Positions 26,115 to 34,891 of a DNA stretch of 64,000 nucleotides are shown one piece after another. The number at the start of each line of letters is the position of its first letter. The first letter of the stretch is position 1. Below the pieces are notes generated by a model, which was not told the origin of the DNA, did no database searches, and was given only the letters and a program-made list of their open reading frames with translations. The position numbers and the translations under genes are program-made. This DNA comes from Chloroflexota bacterium (GTDB lineage Bacteria; Chloroflexota; Anaerolineae; UBA4142), in contig JACRMI010000027.1 of NCBI GenBank assembly GCA_016215025.1, positions 62,001-126,000 of the forward strand, in the 5' to 3' direction.

Positions 26115-27170
26115 GTGAAAAGCAAGTGGCTCGTGTTGGGAATTACTGGTGTGACGTTGATCGCATTAACGCTAGGTCTCATGGGCTGTGCCAGTCAAGC
26201 GCCAGCGCCAGCATCTGGCGGACCCGTTACCGTTCGTTTTGGATACTTTCCCAACATCACGCATTCGCAAGCAGTGATCGGTATCGCCGATGGTACATTT
26301 CAACGTGCGGTCGGCAGCAACGTCAAGATTGATCCCAAGATATTCAATGCGGGCCCATCCGCGATTGAAGCCATGTTCGCCGGACAACTCGATCTGACCT
26401 ACATCGGTCCGAATCCCGCCATCAATGGCTACGTCAAATCGAACGGCGAGGCGCTGCGCATCATTGCCGGTGCAACCAGCGGTGGAGCCATGTTGGTGGT
26501 GCGCTCCGATGCGGGTATCACCAAGCCATCGGATTTTGCGGGGAAGAAACTTGCCAGTCCGCAGTTGGGCAACACCCAAGATGTTGCGTTGCGCGGTTGG
26601 CTCGCAAAGCAAGGACTCAAGCTCAAAGAGCAGGGTGGCACGACGCAAGTGCTGCCGGTTGCCAATCCCGACATCCTCACTCTCTTTCAGAAAAAAGAAA
26701 TCGATGGCGCGTGGGTCCCAGAACCCTGGGGCGCACGACTCGTCCGCGAAGCGGGGGGCAAGATTTTTCTCGATGAGCGCGATCTATGGCCCGACGGCAA
26801 ATTTGTGACCGCACACATTATCGTCAGCACAAAATTCTTGAAAGAGCATCCCGACGTTGTTAAGAACATTTTGGCAGCGCACGTCGAATTGACGCAGCGC
26901 GTCATCGCCGATCCCGTTTTGGCAAAGCAAAAATTAAACGCCGAGATTGCCCGCCTTGCGGGTGCAGCTCTCGCCGACCAAATTCTTGACGATGCCTGGG
27001 CGCGTCAGTTGATCACGTACGACCCGATCAGCAGTTCGTTGATTGGTTCTGCCGAAGCCGCCTTTAACGCCGGTTTTCTTGGCGAAAGCAAACCCAATCT
27101 GGACAAGATTTACGATTTGACGATACTCAATCAAGTGTTAGCAGAGCAAAAGTTGACAGCAGTAAAGTAA
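26115..27170 (+). CDS. ABC transporter substrate-binding lipoprotein, NitT/TauT (SsuA-like)
   Basis: A 351-aa extracytoplasmic binding protein. Lipoprotein signal VLGITGVTLIALTLGLMGCAS with Cys near residue 21; mature domain begins VTVRFGYFPNITHSQAVIG, with MFAGQLDLTYIGPNPAI and the EIDGAWVPEPWGARLV segment typical of NMT1/SsuA-like proteins that bind sulfonates, nitrate, taurine or pyrimidine precursors. No desulfonation or nitrate genes adjoin, so the ligand is open. GTG 26115 is preferred because of GGAGATTTCATT just upstream and the signal peptide start. Confidence 0.85.
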   Translation: MKSKWLVLGITGVTLIALTLGLMGCASQAPAPASGGPVTVRFGYFPNITHSQAVIGIADGTFQRAVGSNVKIDPKIFNAGPSAIEAMFAGQLDLTYIGPNPAINGYVKSNGEALRIIAGATSGGAMLVVRSDAGITKPSDFAGKKLASPQLGNTQDVALRGWLAKQGLKLKEQGGTTQVLPVANPDILTLFQKKEIDGAWVPEPWGARLVREAGGKIFLDERDLWPDGKFVTAHIIVSTKFLKEHPDVVKNILAAHVELTQRVIADPVLAKQKLNAEIARLAGAALADQILDDAWARQLITYDPISSSLIGSAEAAFNAGFLGESKPNLDKIYDLTILNQVLAEQKLTAVK

Positions 27171-27177
27171 TCATGTC

Positions 27178-27237
27178 GCAAGCTGCAAGCCGCAAGTTGC
27201 AACCTGTGACTTGTCTGCGGCTTGCAGCTTGCAACTT
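27178..27237. repeat. Palindrome with 16-bp perfect arms in the ABC operon
   Basis: GCAAGCTGCAAGCCGC (27178-27193) and GCGGCTTGCAGCTTGC (27217-27232) are exact inverted copies, with CAAGTTGCAACC in the loop. Such mid-operon hairpins may lower downstream expression. Confidence 0.75.
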
Positions 27238-27246
27238 GGAGCGGTA

Positions 27247-28068
27247 ATGAAAATTGAGATTCAAAATGTAACCAAAACATTTCGCAGCAAAAATGGCACA
27301 CTCACCGCGCTCAAACCGATCAATCTTAATATTCAAGCCGGTGAGTTTGTTTGTCTGCTGGGTCCATCCGGTTGCGGCAAATCGACGCTGCTCAACATCA
27401 TTGCGGGCATCGATAAACCGACGACAGGCGACGTCTGTGTCGATGGTGAGAGAGTTACGGGTTCGGGGACTGACCGGGTGATGATTTTCCAAAGCGCCGC
27501 GCTCTTTCCCTGGCTCAATGTTATGGATAATGTCGAATTTGGACTACGCATGTCTGGCATGGCGAAAGCGGGACGGCAAGAGGTTGCGCGTCGATTTTTG
27601 CGGATGGTCCATCTCGGCGATTTCGAACGGTCGAACGTTCACGAGCTTTCGGGTGGAATGCAGCAACGTGTGGCGATTGCGCGCGCGCTCGCGCTGAATC
27701 CGAGTGTGTTGTTGATGGACGAGCCGTTCGGCGCGCTGGATGCGCAGACGCGCGACATTCTGCATGAAGAATTGCAAGCGATTTGGTCGGACACTGGCAA
27801 GACGATTATTTTCGTCACGCACAATGTTCGTGAAGCGATCGTGCTCGGCGACCGCGTGGTCGTGTTCTCCGCGCGTCCCGGCAAGATCAAAAAAATATTT
27901 CCAATCGAATTACCTCGCCCGCGCCAAATCGAAAGTTATGCTGTCGTCGATCTGGCGCGCGACATTATGGCGGAACTGCGCGATGATGTGATGGCCAGCA
28001 CCTGGACTCTCGAAATGCAAATTATTCGCGCGATTGAAGAACGGATGGTGGGTGATGACACGCTCTAG
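27247..28068 (+). CDS. ABC transporter ATP-binding protein, NitT/TauT (SsuB-like)
   Basis: A 273-aa ATPase energising the importer. Walker A GPSGCGKSTLLN, Q-loop IFQSAALFPWLNV, ABC signature ELSGGMQQRVAIARALA, Walker B VLLMDEPFGALD, and switch His in FVTHNVREAI. The tail EIEL-type PRPRQIESYAVVDLARDI is common in the TauB/SsuB group. ATG 27247 is chosen over the upstream TTG, which falls inside the palindrome. It overlaps the permease gene. Confidence 0.92.
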   Translation: MKIEIQNVTKTFRSKNGTLTALKPINLNIQAGEFVCLLGPSGCGKSTLLNIIAGIDKPTTGDVCVDGERVTGSGTDRVMIFQSAALFPWLNVMDNVEFGLRMSGMAKAGRQEVARRFLRMVHLGDFERSNVHELSGGMQQRVAIARALALNPSVLLMDEPFGALDAQTRDILHEELQAIWSDTGKTIIFVTHNVREAIVLGDRVVVFSARPGKIKKIFPIELPRPRQIESYAVVDLARDIMAELRDDVMASTWTLEMQIIRAIEERMVGDDTL

Positions 28069-28819
28069 ACTCTCCTTGATTCGCAAGATCGTTTTCTTCG
28101 TAGGCTTGCTCGTGATTTGGCAAGCGTTGGTCTGGCTCGGATTCTGGCCCCAATACATTTTTCCATCGCCGCTAGGTGTCTTGCAAAAAATCGCTCGCGG
28201 CATTCAAAATCTTACTTTTGTGTTCGGCATTGTCGCGAGCATGCAGCGGATTCTCATTGGCTTTGGACTTTCTGCGGTCGCGGGCATTTTGCTGGGTCTG
28301 GCGCTGGGACGAATCAAAATCCTGGACGAAACGCTTGGCTCGCTCGTGCTGGGCTTGCAGACGCTGCCGAGCATTTGCTGGCTGCCGTTGTCGTTGCTTT
28401 GGTTCGGCTTGAGCGAAACGGCGATTCTGTTCGTCGTCATTATGGGCGCATTGTTGTCCATCACCACGGCGACGGAAGCGGGCGTGAAGAATACGCCGCC
28501 GTTGTATATGCGTGCCGCGCGGAATCTCGGCGCACGCGGATGGAAAATGTATGCGCTGGTGATCTTTCCTGCGGCATTACCTTCGATCATCACGGGAATG
28601 AAATTGGGGTGGTCGTTTGCGTGGCGCTCTTTGATGGCGGCGGAATTGTTGTACGTAAGCCTGGGGCTGGGTCAATTGCTCACGATGGGACGCGATTTGA
28701 ACGATATGAATCAAGTCGTCTCCGTGATGCTCATCATCATCCTGATCGGCTTGGTCGTCGATCGTTTGGTCTTTGCGCCGGTTGAATCACGCGTGCGGGA
28801 ACGATGGGGGCTGGGGTAA
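28055..28819 (+). CDS. ABC transporter permease, NitT/TauT (SsuC-like)
   Basis: A 254-aa membrane subunit with about six helices and the EAA-type coupling loop RAARNLGARGWKMYALVIFPAALP. The N-terminal helix and LWFGLSETAILFVV segment match the BPD_transp_1 family of taurine/sulfonate importers. ATG 28055 lies inside the end of the ATPase gene (14-base overlap), showing tight coupling. A poor alternative is ATG 28034. Confidence 0.9.
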   Translation: MTRSRLSLIRKIVFFVGLLVIWQALVWLGFWPQYIFPSPLGVLQKIARGIQNLTFVFGIVASMQRILIGFGLSAVAGILLGLALGRIKILDETLGSLVLGLQTLPSICWLPLSLLWFGLSETAILFVVIMGALLSITTATEAGVKNTPPLYMRAARNLGARGWKMYALVIFPAALPSIITGMKLGWSFAWRSLMAAELLYVSLGLGQLLTMGRDLNDMNQVVSVMLIIILIGLVVDRLVFAPVESRVRERWGLG

Positions 28820-28847
28820 ATCCGAATTGCAAGAAACGTCTGAGCTG

Positions 28848-28994
28848 GTCATCCTGAGGAGCGGCTCAAAGAATTCTTACGGAATTTGAAATCACCGAAG
28901 CGACGAAGGATCTATCATCATCCATTGAGAGATTCTTCGTCGCTGCTTTGAATTCTAGTGTCAAACGATTTCAATTGTCGCTCCTCAGAATGAC
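28848..28994. repeat. Long dispersed palindrome
   Basis: GTCATCCTGAGGAGCG at the left and CGCTCCTCAGAATGAC at the right, with inner arms GAAGCGACGAAGGATC/GATTCTTCGTCGCT. It fills the gap between the convergent permease and ligase genes and may serve both as terminator. Confidence 0.72.
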
Positions 28995-29030
28995 AAATCC
29001 CAACAACAAGTGTCTGTTGGGATTTGAGAT

Positions 29031-30713
29031 TTATCGTTTGTTGTCTTCGGCGACTAGATTTCTCCGCAAAACCTTGCCCACCATCGTCTTGGGCAATTGA
29101 TCGCGAAACTCGACGAGCTTGGGAACTTTGTACCCCGCCAAGCGTTCGCGGCAATGTTTCACAATATCCTCTTCGGTCGCTTGCGCGCCACCTCGCAACA
29201 CGATCCATGCTTTGACTACTTCGGATTGCTCTTTGGTTGGCACACCGGCGACGCTCACGTCAAACACCGCCGGATGCGCTGCGATCACTTCTTCGACCTC
29301 GCGGGGCCAAACTTGGAAACCGCTGGCCGGTTTGATCAAGTCTTTTTTGCGGTCGACGATAAACAAATAACCATCTTCGTCTAGATAACCAATGTCGCCG
29401 GTATAGCACCAACCCTCGCGCAGCATGTCGGCGGTTTCGCGCGGACGATTCCAATAGCACGACATGAGCTGCGGCGCGCGAATAATCACTTCGCCGATTT
29501 CGCATGCTGGAAGAGTTTTAGAATCGTCATTCACATCGACGATGCGCACCTCCACATCCGGCAGCGGAATTCCCGTCGAACCTTCTTTGTACGGCGCGTG
29601 AACGGGACAGACGACCGCAGCCAGCATCGTCTCGGTCATGCCATAGGCTTCCAGCAGCCATCCGCCGGTCAATGCCTCAAATCGTTTTTTCGTTTCCAAC
29701 AACAGCGGCGCGGCACCTGAATAGCAAACCTTCATCGATTTGAAATCGACCTGTCCGGCTTTCACTTTGGGATGATTCAGCAGCGCGATGAACAACGTGG
29801 GGACGCCGTGCAAAACGGCGGGACGCTCTTTGCGAATTTCGGCGACCAAGTCGTCGATGTCGCGTGGGTTGGGAATCACGACCATGGGCCAGCGCGCGAC
29901 AAGCGAGGTGTTGAACGCCATATTGCCGTACACATGAAACATGGGCATGACGAGTGTGATCCGATCCGTCCAATCGTCGAGGGTGGTTGCGGCGTAGGCG
30001 TGCAGTTGCCGCGCCGACATGTACAGCGCATGATGCGAACCGAGCGCGGCTTTGGGCAAACCCGTCGTGCCGCCGCTAAAGAGCAAAATCGCAGGATCGT
30101 CGATCCCAATCGAAATGTTCGGGCGCGGCGCGTTGGCAGACTGGCTCATCAAATCGCTCCACCAATAATCGCCTGGCTGGAGCGTGATGCGATGCCCTTC
30201 TTTTTTTTCTTTCGCGACGGTAAACAGGAATTTCAACAGCGGCGACAAGTAATCTTTGATGTTCGATGCGATGACGCGCTTGACGGGAGTCTTGGCTTGA
30301 ACCGATTTTAGCTTGGCGTAAAAGGGTGTCAGCACGATGACCGTCTCTGCGCCAATTTCATTCAGCATCTGTTCGAGTTCGCGTTCCGTGTAAAGCGCAT
30401 TCATGGGAGCCGTAATCGCGCCGGCTTTCCACACGCCCAGTTGCGCGATGATCGCTTGCGGCGAGTTGGGTAACAAAGACACTACGCGCTCGCCTTTTTT
30501 CACTCCCAGGTTCGACAGTGCCGCTGCAAATTGATCGCTCAAGCGGTCGAGTTCGGCGTAGGACATTTTTCTGCCTTTGAAAATCAGCGCCGTGTAGTCG
30601 GGCTTGTCCTTGACCGTTTCCTTGACCACATCCAGCAATGTGATTTCTGGATACGGCTTGAGCGAATGCGGCAGTTTGGGTTCGTAATGTTTAAGCCAGG
30701 GTTTGTCGTTCAC
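29031..30713 (-). CDS. Long-chain acyl-CoA synthetase (AMP-binding)
   Basis: A 560-aa adenylate-forming enzyme activating a carboxylic acid to acyl-AMP then acyl-CoA. P-loop-like motif LLFSGGTTGLPKAAL, the EAYGMTETMLA segment, YTGDIGYLDEDGYLFIVDRKKDLIK (hinge) and the catalytic Lys near the C-terminus in PKTMVGKVLRR. The substrate is probably a medium- or long-chain fatty acid. GTG 30713 is preferred: AGGAGAG sits 6 bases before it, whereas the in-frame ATG at 30728 precedes that site. Downstream of, and likely cotranscribed with, the acyl-CoA dehydrogenase. Confidence 0.9.
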   Translation of the reverse strand: MNDKPWLKHYEPKLPHSLKPYPEITLLDVVKETVKDKPDYTALIFKGRKMSYAELDRLSDQFAAALSNLGVKKGERVVSLLPNSPQAIIAQLGVWKAGAITAPMNALYTERELEQMLNEIGAETVIVLTPFYAKLKSVQAKTPVKRVIASNIKDYLSPLLKFLFTVAKEKKEGHRITLQPGDYWWSDLMSQSANAPRPNISIGIDDPAILLFSGGTTGLPKAALGSHHALYMSARQLHAYAATTLDDWTDRITLVMPMFHVYGNMAFNTSLVARWPMVVIPNPRDIDDLVAEIRKERPAVLHGVPTLFIALLNHPKVKAGQVDFKSMKVCYSGAAPLLLETKKRFEALTGGWLLEAYGMTETMLAAVVCPVHAPYKEGSTGIPLPDVEVRIVDVNDDSKTLPACEIGEVIIRAPQLMSCYWNRPRETADMLREGWCYTGDIGYLDEDGYLFIVDRKKDLIKPASGFQVWPREVEEVIAAHPAVFDVSVAGVPTKEQSEVVKAWIVLRGGAQATEEDIVKHCRERLAGYKVPKLVEFRDQLPKTMVGKVLRRNLVAEDNKR

Positions 30714-30745
30714 AGAATCTCTCCTCATTGAAAGATGGATTGGTT

Positions 30746-32443
30746 TTACGGATTCATCTCGTACAGGCCGTTCAAGGCAAACACGCTATTTTTCCACACG
30801 CGATCATAGCGTGCGTTGTCGATGATGGGTTTGCGAATCATCTTCAGGCAGAAATCCATTTGCTCCTGCGTCGAACTGGGCTTGGTGTAAAGTTGCAATG
30901 CGTACTTTGAAAAGTCGCGCACCATAAAATCGAAAATCTGATCGATGGTGTCTGAATCGACGGCGTACAGTTTGGCGTTTTCCAAAATCAATTGACCATA
31001 GACGACGAGCGCAAAGAGTTCGCCGAGCGCCATCAGAAAATCGGTGTCTTTTTGTTGTGCGTCGTCGGGCGTGGCCATCGCGAGGAAATCTTTGAACACG
31101 GCGATTTGCTCGCGAAAGACATTCAGATTCGGCAGATCGTACATGCCGTAAGCGAGATTGTAGTCGTGGAACTGGATTTTGCCTAGACCTTTGGTGGGTC
31201 CTTGATTGAATAGAAAACCGTCGTTGCGTGGCGTGTCGATGGTCGGAACGTCGGGAAATTCGGCGGGGAAGAAGAAATAGTTCGCCATGAATTTCAGAAT
31301 CAGTGCGATGTTCACGTGGACCGTTCCTTCAAGCTTGGGCAAGCCGCGAATGTCTCGCGCCGCCATCTCGAAATACGTATCCTTTTCAAAGCCCTTCGCC
31401 GCGATGACATCCCACAACAGATTGATGACGTCTTCGCCTTGGAGTGTCACCTTCATCTTGACCATCGGATTGAACAGCAGATAACGTCGATCTTGCGGCG
31501 AGGCGACGCGCATGTAATCGGACGCGCGCAGCGCAAAGAGTTTCATCGCGACCAGGCGCACGTACGCATCGGTGAACATTTGCTTGACGTGCGGAAAATC
31601 GGTGACGTGCATCCCGTAGAGTTTGCGATTGGCTGCGTGGTTGAGCGCCTCGTAAAAGGCGTGCGTGCAAATGCCAATCGATGCCCAGCCCAGGTTGTAC
31701 TTGCCGATGTTGACCGTGTTCAGCGCGGTATCCCATGCCACTTGCCCGCGCGACAAAATGTCCGCTTCGGTGATGGGGTAATCGCGTAGCGCAAAGTTGG
31801 CGACGTACGATTGGCTGTTGCAGACGTTTTGCAGCAAATCGAAATTGCGATGGCGGTAATCGGCGGTGAAGAACACGTACTCGTTCGTGCCAGCAATCTT
31901 GCCGAACGTCGAGACCATCGGCGCGGTGTTGCCGTTGCCGATGTAATATTTTTCACCGTTGGCGCGATACGTCCCATCGGCTTGGGGTGTAAGACACATC
32001 TCGGTCGAATAAATATCCGCGCCGTGCAATCGCTCCGACAAGCCAAAGGCGAATACCTCGCCGTCGCGGAGCAGTTGCGCGGCGCGTTGTTTGAGCGATT
32101 CGTTTTGGCTCATCCAAATGGGACCGAGACCCAGGATCGACACTTGCCAGGTGTACCAGTACGCCAAGCCGTAGAACCCCAGAATTTCGTTGAACTCGCA
32201 GTTGCGATAGGTGTCCCAGCGCGTATCGCCGTTGCCGTACGCGGTGGGCGTGAGGAGAGTCGCAAAGATTTGCTCGCGTTTTTGAAAATCGAGGAGGTCG
32301 GCGTACCACGTGTGGTGACGATCATCGTCTTTGAGTTTGCGCTTGCCTTTGGTTTCAAAGAACTCAATCGTCTTGAGCATAATGTCGCGCGAACGTGCAT
32401 CAGGGTAATGCCGCGTGTGGTGCTTGGGGTTGAGTAGAATCAT
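30746..32443 (-). CDS. Acyl-CoA dehydrogenase / oxidase family flavoprotein
   Basis: A 565-aa FAD enzyme of the acyl-CoA dehydrogenase fold, longer than the ~380 aa of classical members. The middle beta-domain has VFAFGLSERLHGADIYSTE and ANGEKYYIGNGNTA, equivalent to the ALTEPxxGSD and GxKxxITN segments; the helical domain has ALNHAANRKLYGMHVTDFPHVK. The C-terminal ~170 residues are an extra helical part as in long-chain or FadE-like enzymes. Which acyl-CoA it uses, and whether it donates to ETF or oxygen, cannot be told. ATG 32443 has CTAGGAGACCCAC upstream. Leads the ligase gene by 32 bases. Confidence 0.85.
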   Translation of the reverse strand: MILLNPKHHTRHYPDARSRDIMLKTIEFFETKGKRKLKDDDRHHTWYADLLDFQKREQIFATLLTPTAYGNGDTRWDTYRNCEFNEILGFYGLAYWYTWQVSILGLGPIWMSQNESLKQRAAQLLRDGEVFAFGLSERLHGADIYSTEMCLTPQADGTYRANGEKYYIGNGNTAPMVSTFGKIAGTNEYVFFTADYRHRNFDLLQNVCNSQSYVANFALRDYPITEADILSRGQVAWDTALNTVNIGKYNLGWASIGICTHAFYEALNHAANRKLYGMHVTDFPHVKQMFTDAYVRLVAMKLFALRASDYMRVASPQDRRYLLFNPMVKMKVTLQGEDVINLLWDVIAAKGFEKDTYFEMAARDIRGLPKLEGTVHVNIALILKFMANYFFFPAEFPDVPTIDTPRNDGFLFNQGPTKGLGKIQFHDYNLAYGMYDLPNLNVFREQIAVFKDFLAMATPDDAQQKDTDFLMALGELFALVVYGQLILENAKLYAVDSDTIDQIFDFMVRDFSKYALQLYTKPSSTQEQMDFCLKMIRKPIIDNARYDRVWKNSVFALNGLYEMNP

Positions 32444-32455
32444 GTGGGTCTCCTA

Positions 32456-32509
32456 GTAGGGCAAAATTCTATTTTGCCGTAAAGAAGGCAAATTGGAAAT
32501 TTGCCCTAC
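32456..32509. repeat. Palindrome of the GTAGGGCAAA family
   Basis: GTAGGGCAAAATTCTATTTTGCC at the left, GGCAAATTGGAAATTTGCCCTAC at the right. Related copies are at 15829-15855 and 60773-60827. Confidence 0.7.
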
Positions 32510-32611
32510 AAAAAATGCGCTCAAGACAGTCACCCATCTTGGGCGCGCGCTAGGCGTCCTTGCGCTTTCACAATCCATTATACCTCATTGATCGACGAAA
32601 CTCAAAAATGC

Positions 32612-32641
32612 TTGACGCATGGTCTAAAACTGCTGTATAAT
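32612..32641 (+). promoter_or_regulatory. Strong promoter of the secreted-protein operon
   Basis: TTGACG (32612-32617), 18-base spacer, TATAAT (32636-32641). The transcript would start near 32648, leaving a ~214-nt leader before the first ATG at 32862. Nothing else coding is seen in 32510-32861. Confidence 0.72.
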
Positions 32642-32717
32642 CAGCCCAGACAATCGTAGAACACTTCATCGTGACATTTGTCCTGGCGACGAAAGCAGGC
32701 AACTGTCCAATGTGTGG

Positions 32718-32771
32718 AACCGCCACGTCGTATGACGCTTTACCGCGTCTCGACGTGGCGGTTTGTTTTTT
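32718..32771 (+). terminator. Leader terminator / attenuator hairpin
   Basis: AACCGCCACGTCG and CGACGTGGCGGTT are exact 13-bp arms followed by TGTTTTTTG. It stands between the promoter and the first gene. The upstream ~70 nt contain a nested ACATT...AATGT and CCTG...CAGG pairing that could form an alternative structure. Whether it is ligand-controlled is unknown. Confidence 0.7.
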
Positions 32772-32861
32772 GCGGGTTCTATCGCGCGGAAAGGAGGCGT
32801 TGGCATAATCTCTTGATTGTTCTCAAACCGGCGGATAACAACACATTTCAAGGGGGAAACG

Positions 32862-34877
32862 ATGAACCGCAGATTGTTCGTTTTGATCGCGCTCGCCAGT
32901 TTGATTATCCTGACAAGCGCAACCAGCGCGACGGCTCAGGGTCCCACGACCGGAAGTAATCGCGCGCCCAGTGCTGCACTCGGTACCGGATTCAATTATC
33001 AGGGACAACTCAAAAAGAATGGTAACCTAGTGACAAGCACCTGTAATTTCCAATTTGGTCTGTGGGATGCGGTGAGCAACGGCACTCAGCTCGGCGCAAC
33101 CCAGACGGTCTCCAGCGTCAGCGTTGCGAATGGTTTGTTTAATGTGACATTGAACGCCAGCAATCAATTCGGCGCAAACGCATTCACCGGCGAAGCGCGC
33201 TGGCTCGCAATCTCTGTACAGTGCATGGGCGACGCGAGTTACACAGCGTTCACGTCTCGTCAACCGATTTCTCCTGCGCCCTTTGCCTTGGCGCTACCTG
33301 GCTTGTACACGCAACAGAACGCGACTAGTCCAAACATCATCGGTGGTTTTAGTGGCAACAATGTGACGAGCGGAGTGTATGGCGCAACAATCGGGGGAGG
33401 CGGTGCCTGGTTTGGCTTCGACAATCGCGTGACTGACCATTTTGGTACCGTAAGTGGTGGCTCCCAAAATCTGGCGGGAGATAATGCTGGCACTATAGAC
33501 GACCGATCTTACGCAACAGTCGGTGGGGGTTATAGCAATGCTGCCAGTGGCGAGGCGGGCACAGTTGGCGGAGGGTGGGCTAACGACGCCTACGCTACTT
33601 ATGCCACTGTCAGCGGAGGCCGTCAAAACTGGGTTAGCGGGTATGCTTCTACCATTGGTGGAGGCATGAATAACACTATCAGTGCCGAGTCAGCCACTGT
33701 GAGTGGAGGATACGCGAACACTGCCAACAGCCATTTTTCAACCATTGGGGGAGGTCAGAGCAACACCACTGGCGGTCAACATGCCACGGTTGGTGGAGGT
33801 TATTCCAATGACGCTAGCATCGCAAGCGCTACAATAGCCGGGGGATGGGACAACACCGCCAGCAGTAACGCGGCTACAGTGGGTGGCGGAGCGAGCAACC
33901 TTGCCAGCGGTCCTTATTCGACGGTTGGGGGTGGTGGGCGCAACACGGCGAGCGGCGGCAATGCAACGGTTGCCGGAGGCGATTGGAATACCGCGGCGGG
34001 CAATCTGAGTTTTGCGGCCGGTTATCGCGCCAAAGCGAATCATGCCAGCACATTTGTGTGGGGCGATTCGACGAACGCGGATTTTGCCTCAACAGCCGAC
34101 AATCAATTTCTCATCCGTGCGACTGCCGTTGGGATTGGCACGAACAATCCTGGGTCGAACAAGTTAGCCGTTGCGGGGAATGGTTATTTTGATTTTGGTG
34201 GATCTAGATCGGTTAATGTTGGGACGCCCGGCGGTTGGCCTGGCGTCATTGCGATGGTGCCAAACGGCAACCGCCGTGACATTTATTTCACCGATTCGGG
34301 AATGCACCTCAGCGTTAGCAACACCTTTGGCAGCGGAGGAATGGCGCGTGGCATCTTCATCGATCAGAATACTGCCAACGTGGGCATTGGCACGACCGGC
34401 CCAAGCGCCAAACTCGATGTGGCCGGTACGACTGCGACGAACATATTGCAGATTCGCGGAGGCGCGGATCTAGCCGAAAAATTCGACGTATCCGGTGACC
34501 AGGCAGTTGAACCCGGCACGTTGATGGTAATTGACGAAAACAATCCTGGACGACTCAAACTCAGCGAGCTGGCGTATGATACCAAGGTTGCTGGGATTGT
34601 GAGCGGCGCAGGCGGCGTGCAACCTGGGTTGACGTTGCATCAACAAGATGTGATGGATGGCAGCACTGTTGTTACCATCGCGGGTCGAGTGTATGTCAAA
34701 GCCGAATCGCTTTCGTCCCCGATCAAACCCGGCGACTTGCTGACCACTTCGACGATGCCCGGTTATGCGATGAAAGCAATCGACCGTGAACGCGCGCAAG
34801 GCGCAATCATCGGCAAGGCAATGTCGGGATTGGAAACAGGGACGGGGTTGGTGCTCGTGCTTGTGAATTTGCAATAG
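32862..34877 (+). CDS. Secreted YadA-head-like repeat protein with C-terminal self-processing-like domain
   Basis: A 671-aa exported protein. Signal peptide at residues 1-26 (ends ATAQG). Residues ~45-145 form a beta-domain beginning FNYQGQLKKNG. Residues ~175-400 carry about a dozen degenerate 15-18-residue repeats of the form AT(V/I)GGGxxNxASG, as in trimeric adhesin heads and some phage fibres. A linker NKLAVAGNGYF and GIGTTGPSAKLDVAG follow, then a ~130-residue C-terminal domain starting LQIRGGADLAEKFDVSG, which resembles intramolecular-chaperone or peptidase G2-like domains. No YadA membrane anchor is present. ATG 32862 follows AGGGGGAAACG. First gene of an operon with the next two. Confidence 0.75.
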   Translation: MNRRLFVLIALASLIILTSATSATAQGPTTGSNRAPSAALGTGFNYQGQLKKNGNLVTSTCNFQFGLWDAVSNGTQLGATQTVSSVSVANGLFNVTLNASNQFGANAFTGEARWLAISVQCMGDASYTAFTSRQPISPAPFALALPGLYTQQNATSPNIIGGFSGNNVTSGVYGATIGGGGAWFGFDNRVTDHFGTVSGGSQNLAGDNAGTIDDRSYATVGGGYSNAASGEAGTVGGGWANDAYATYATVSGGRQNWVSGYASTIGGGMNNTISAESATVSGGYANTANSHFSTIGGGQSNTTGGQHATVGGGYSNDASIASATIAGGWDNTASSNAATVGGGASNLASGPYSTVGGGGRNTASGGNATVAGGDWNTAAGNLSFAAGYRAKANHASTFVWGDSTNADFASTADNQFLIRATAVGIGTNNPGSNKLAVAGNGYFDFGGSRSVNVGTPGGWPGVIAMVPNGNRRDIYFTDSGMHLSVSNTFGSGGMARGIFIDQNTANVGIGTTGPSAKLDVAGTTATNILQIRGGADLAEKFDVSGDQAVEPGTLMVIDENNPGRLKLSELAYDTKVAGIVSGAGGVQPGLTLHQQDVMDGSTVVTIAGRVYVKAESLSSPIKPGDLLTTSTMPGYAMKAIDRERAQGAIIGKAMSGLETGTGLVLVLVNLQ

Positions 34878-34891
34878 CATCGGAGGCAACC

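Noticed and set aside
32648..32771. GEMM (c-di-GMP) riboswitch in the leader of the secreted-protein operon
   Set aside because: The conserved GGGCAAACC and GACGCAAAGCC blocks are absent; only a generic attenuator layout is supported.
33400..34020. Regular GGxGGxGGT-like DNA repeats that could be read as a CRISPR or minisatellite
   Set aside because: They are in frame, vary at third positions, and encode the AT(V/I)GGG protein repeats of the secreted protein; no unique spacers of uniform length.
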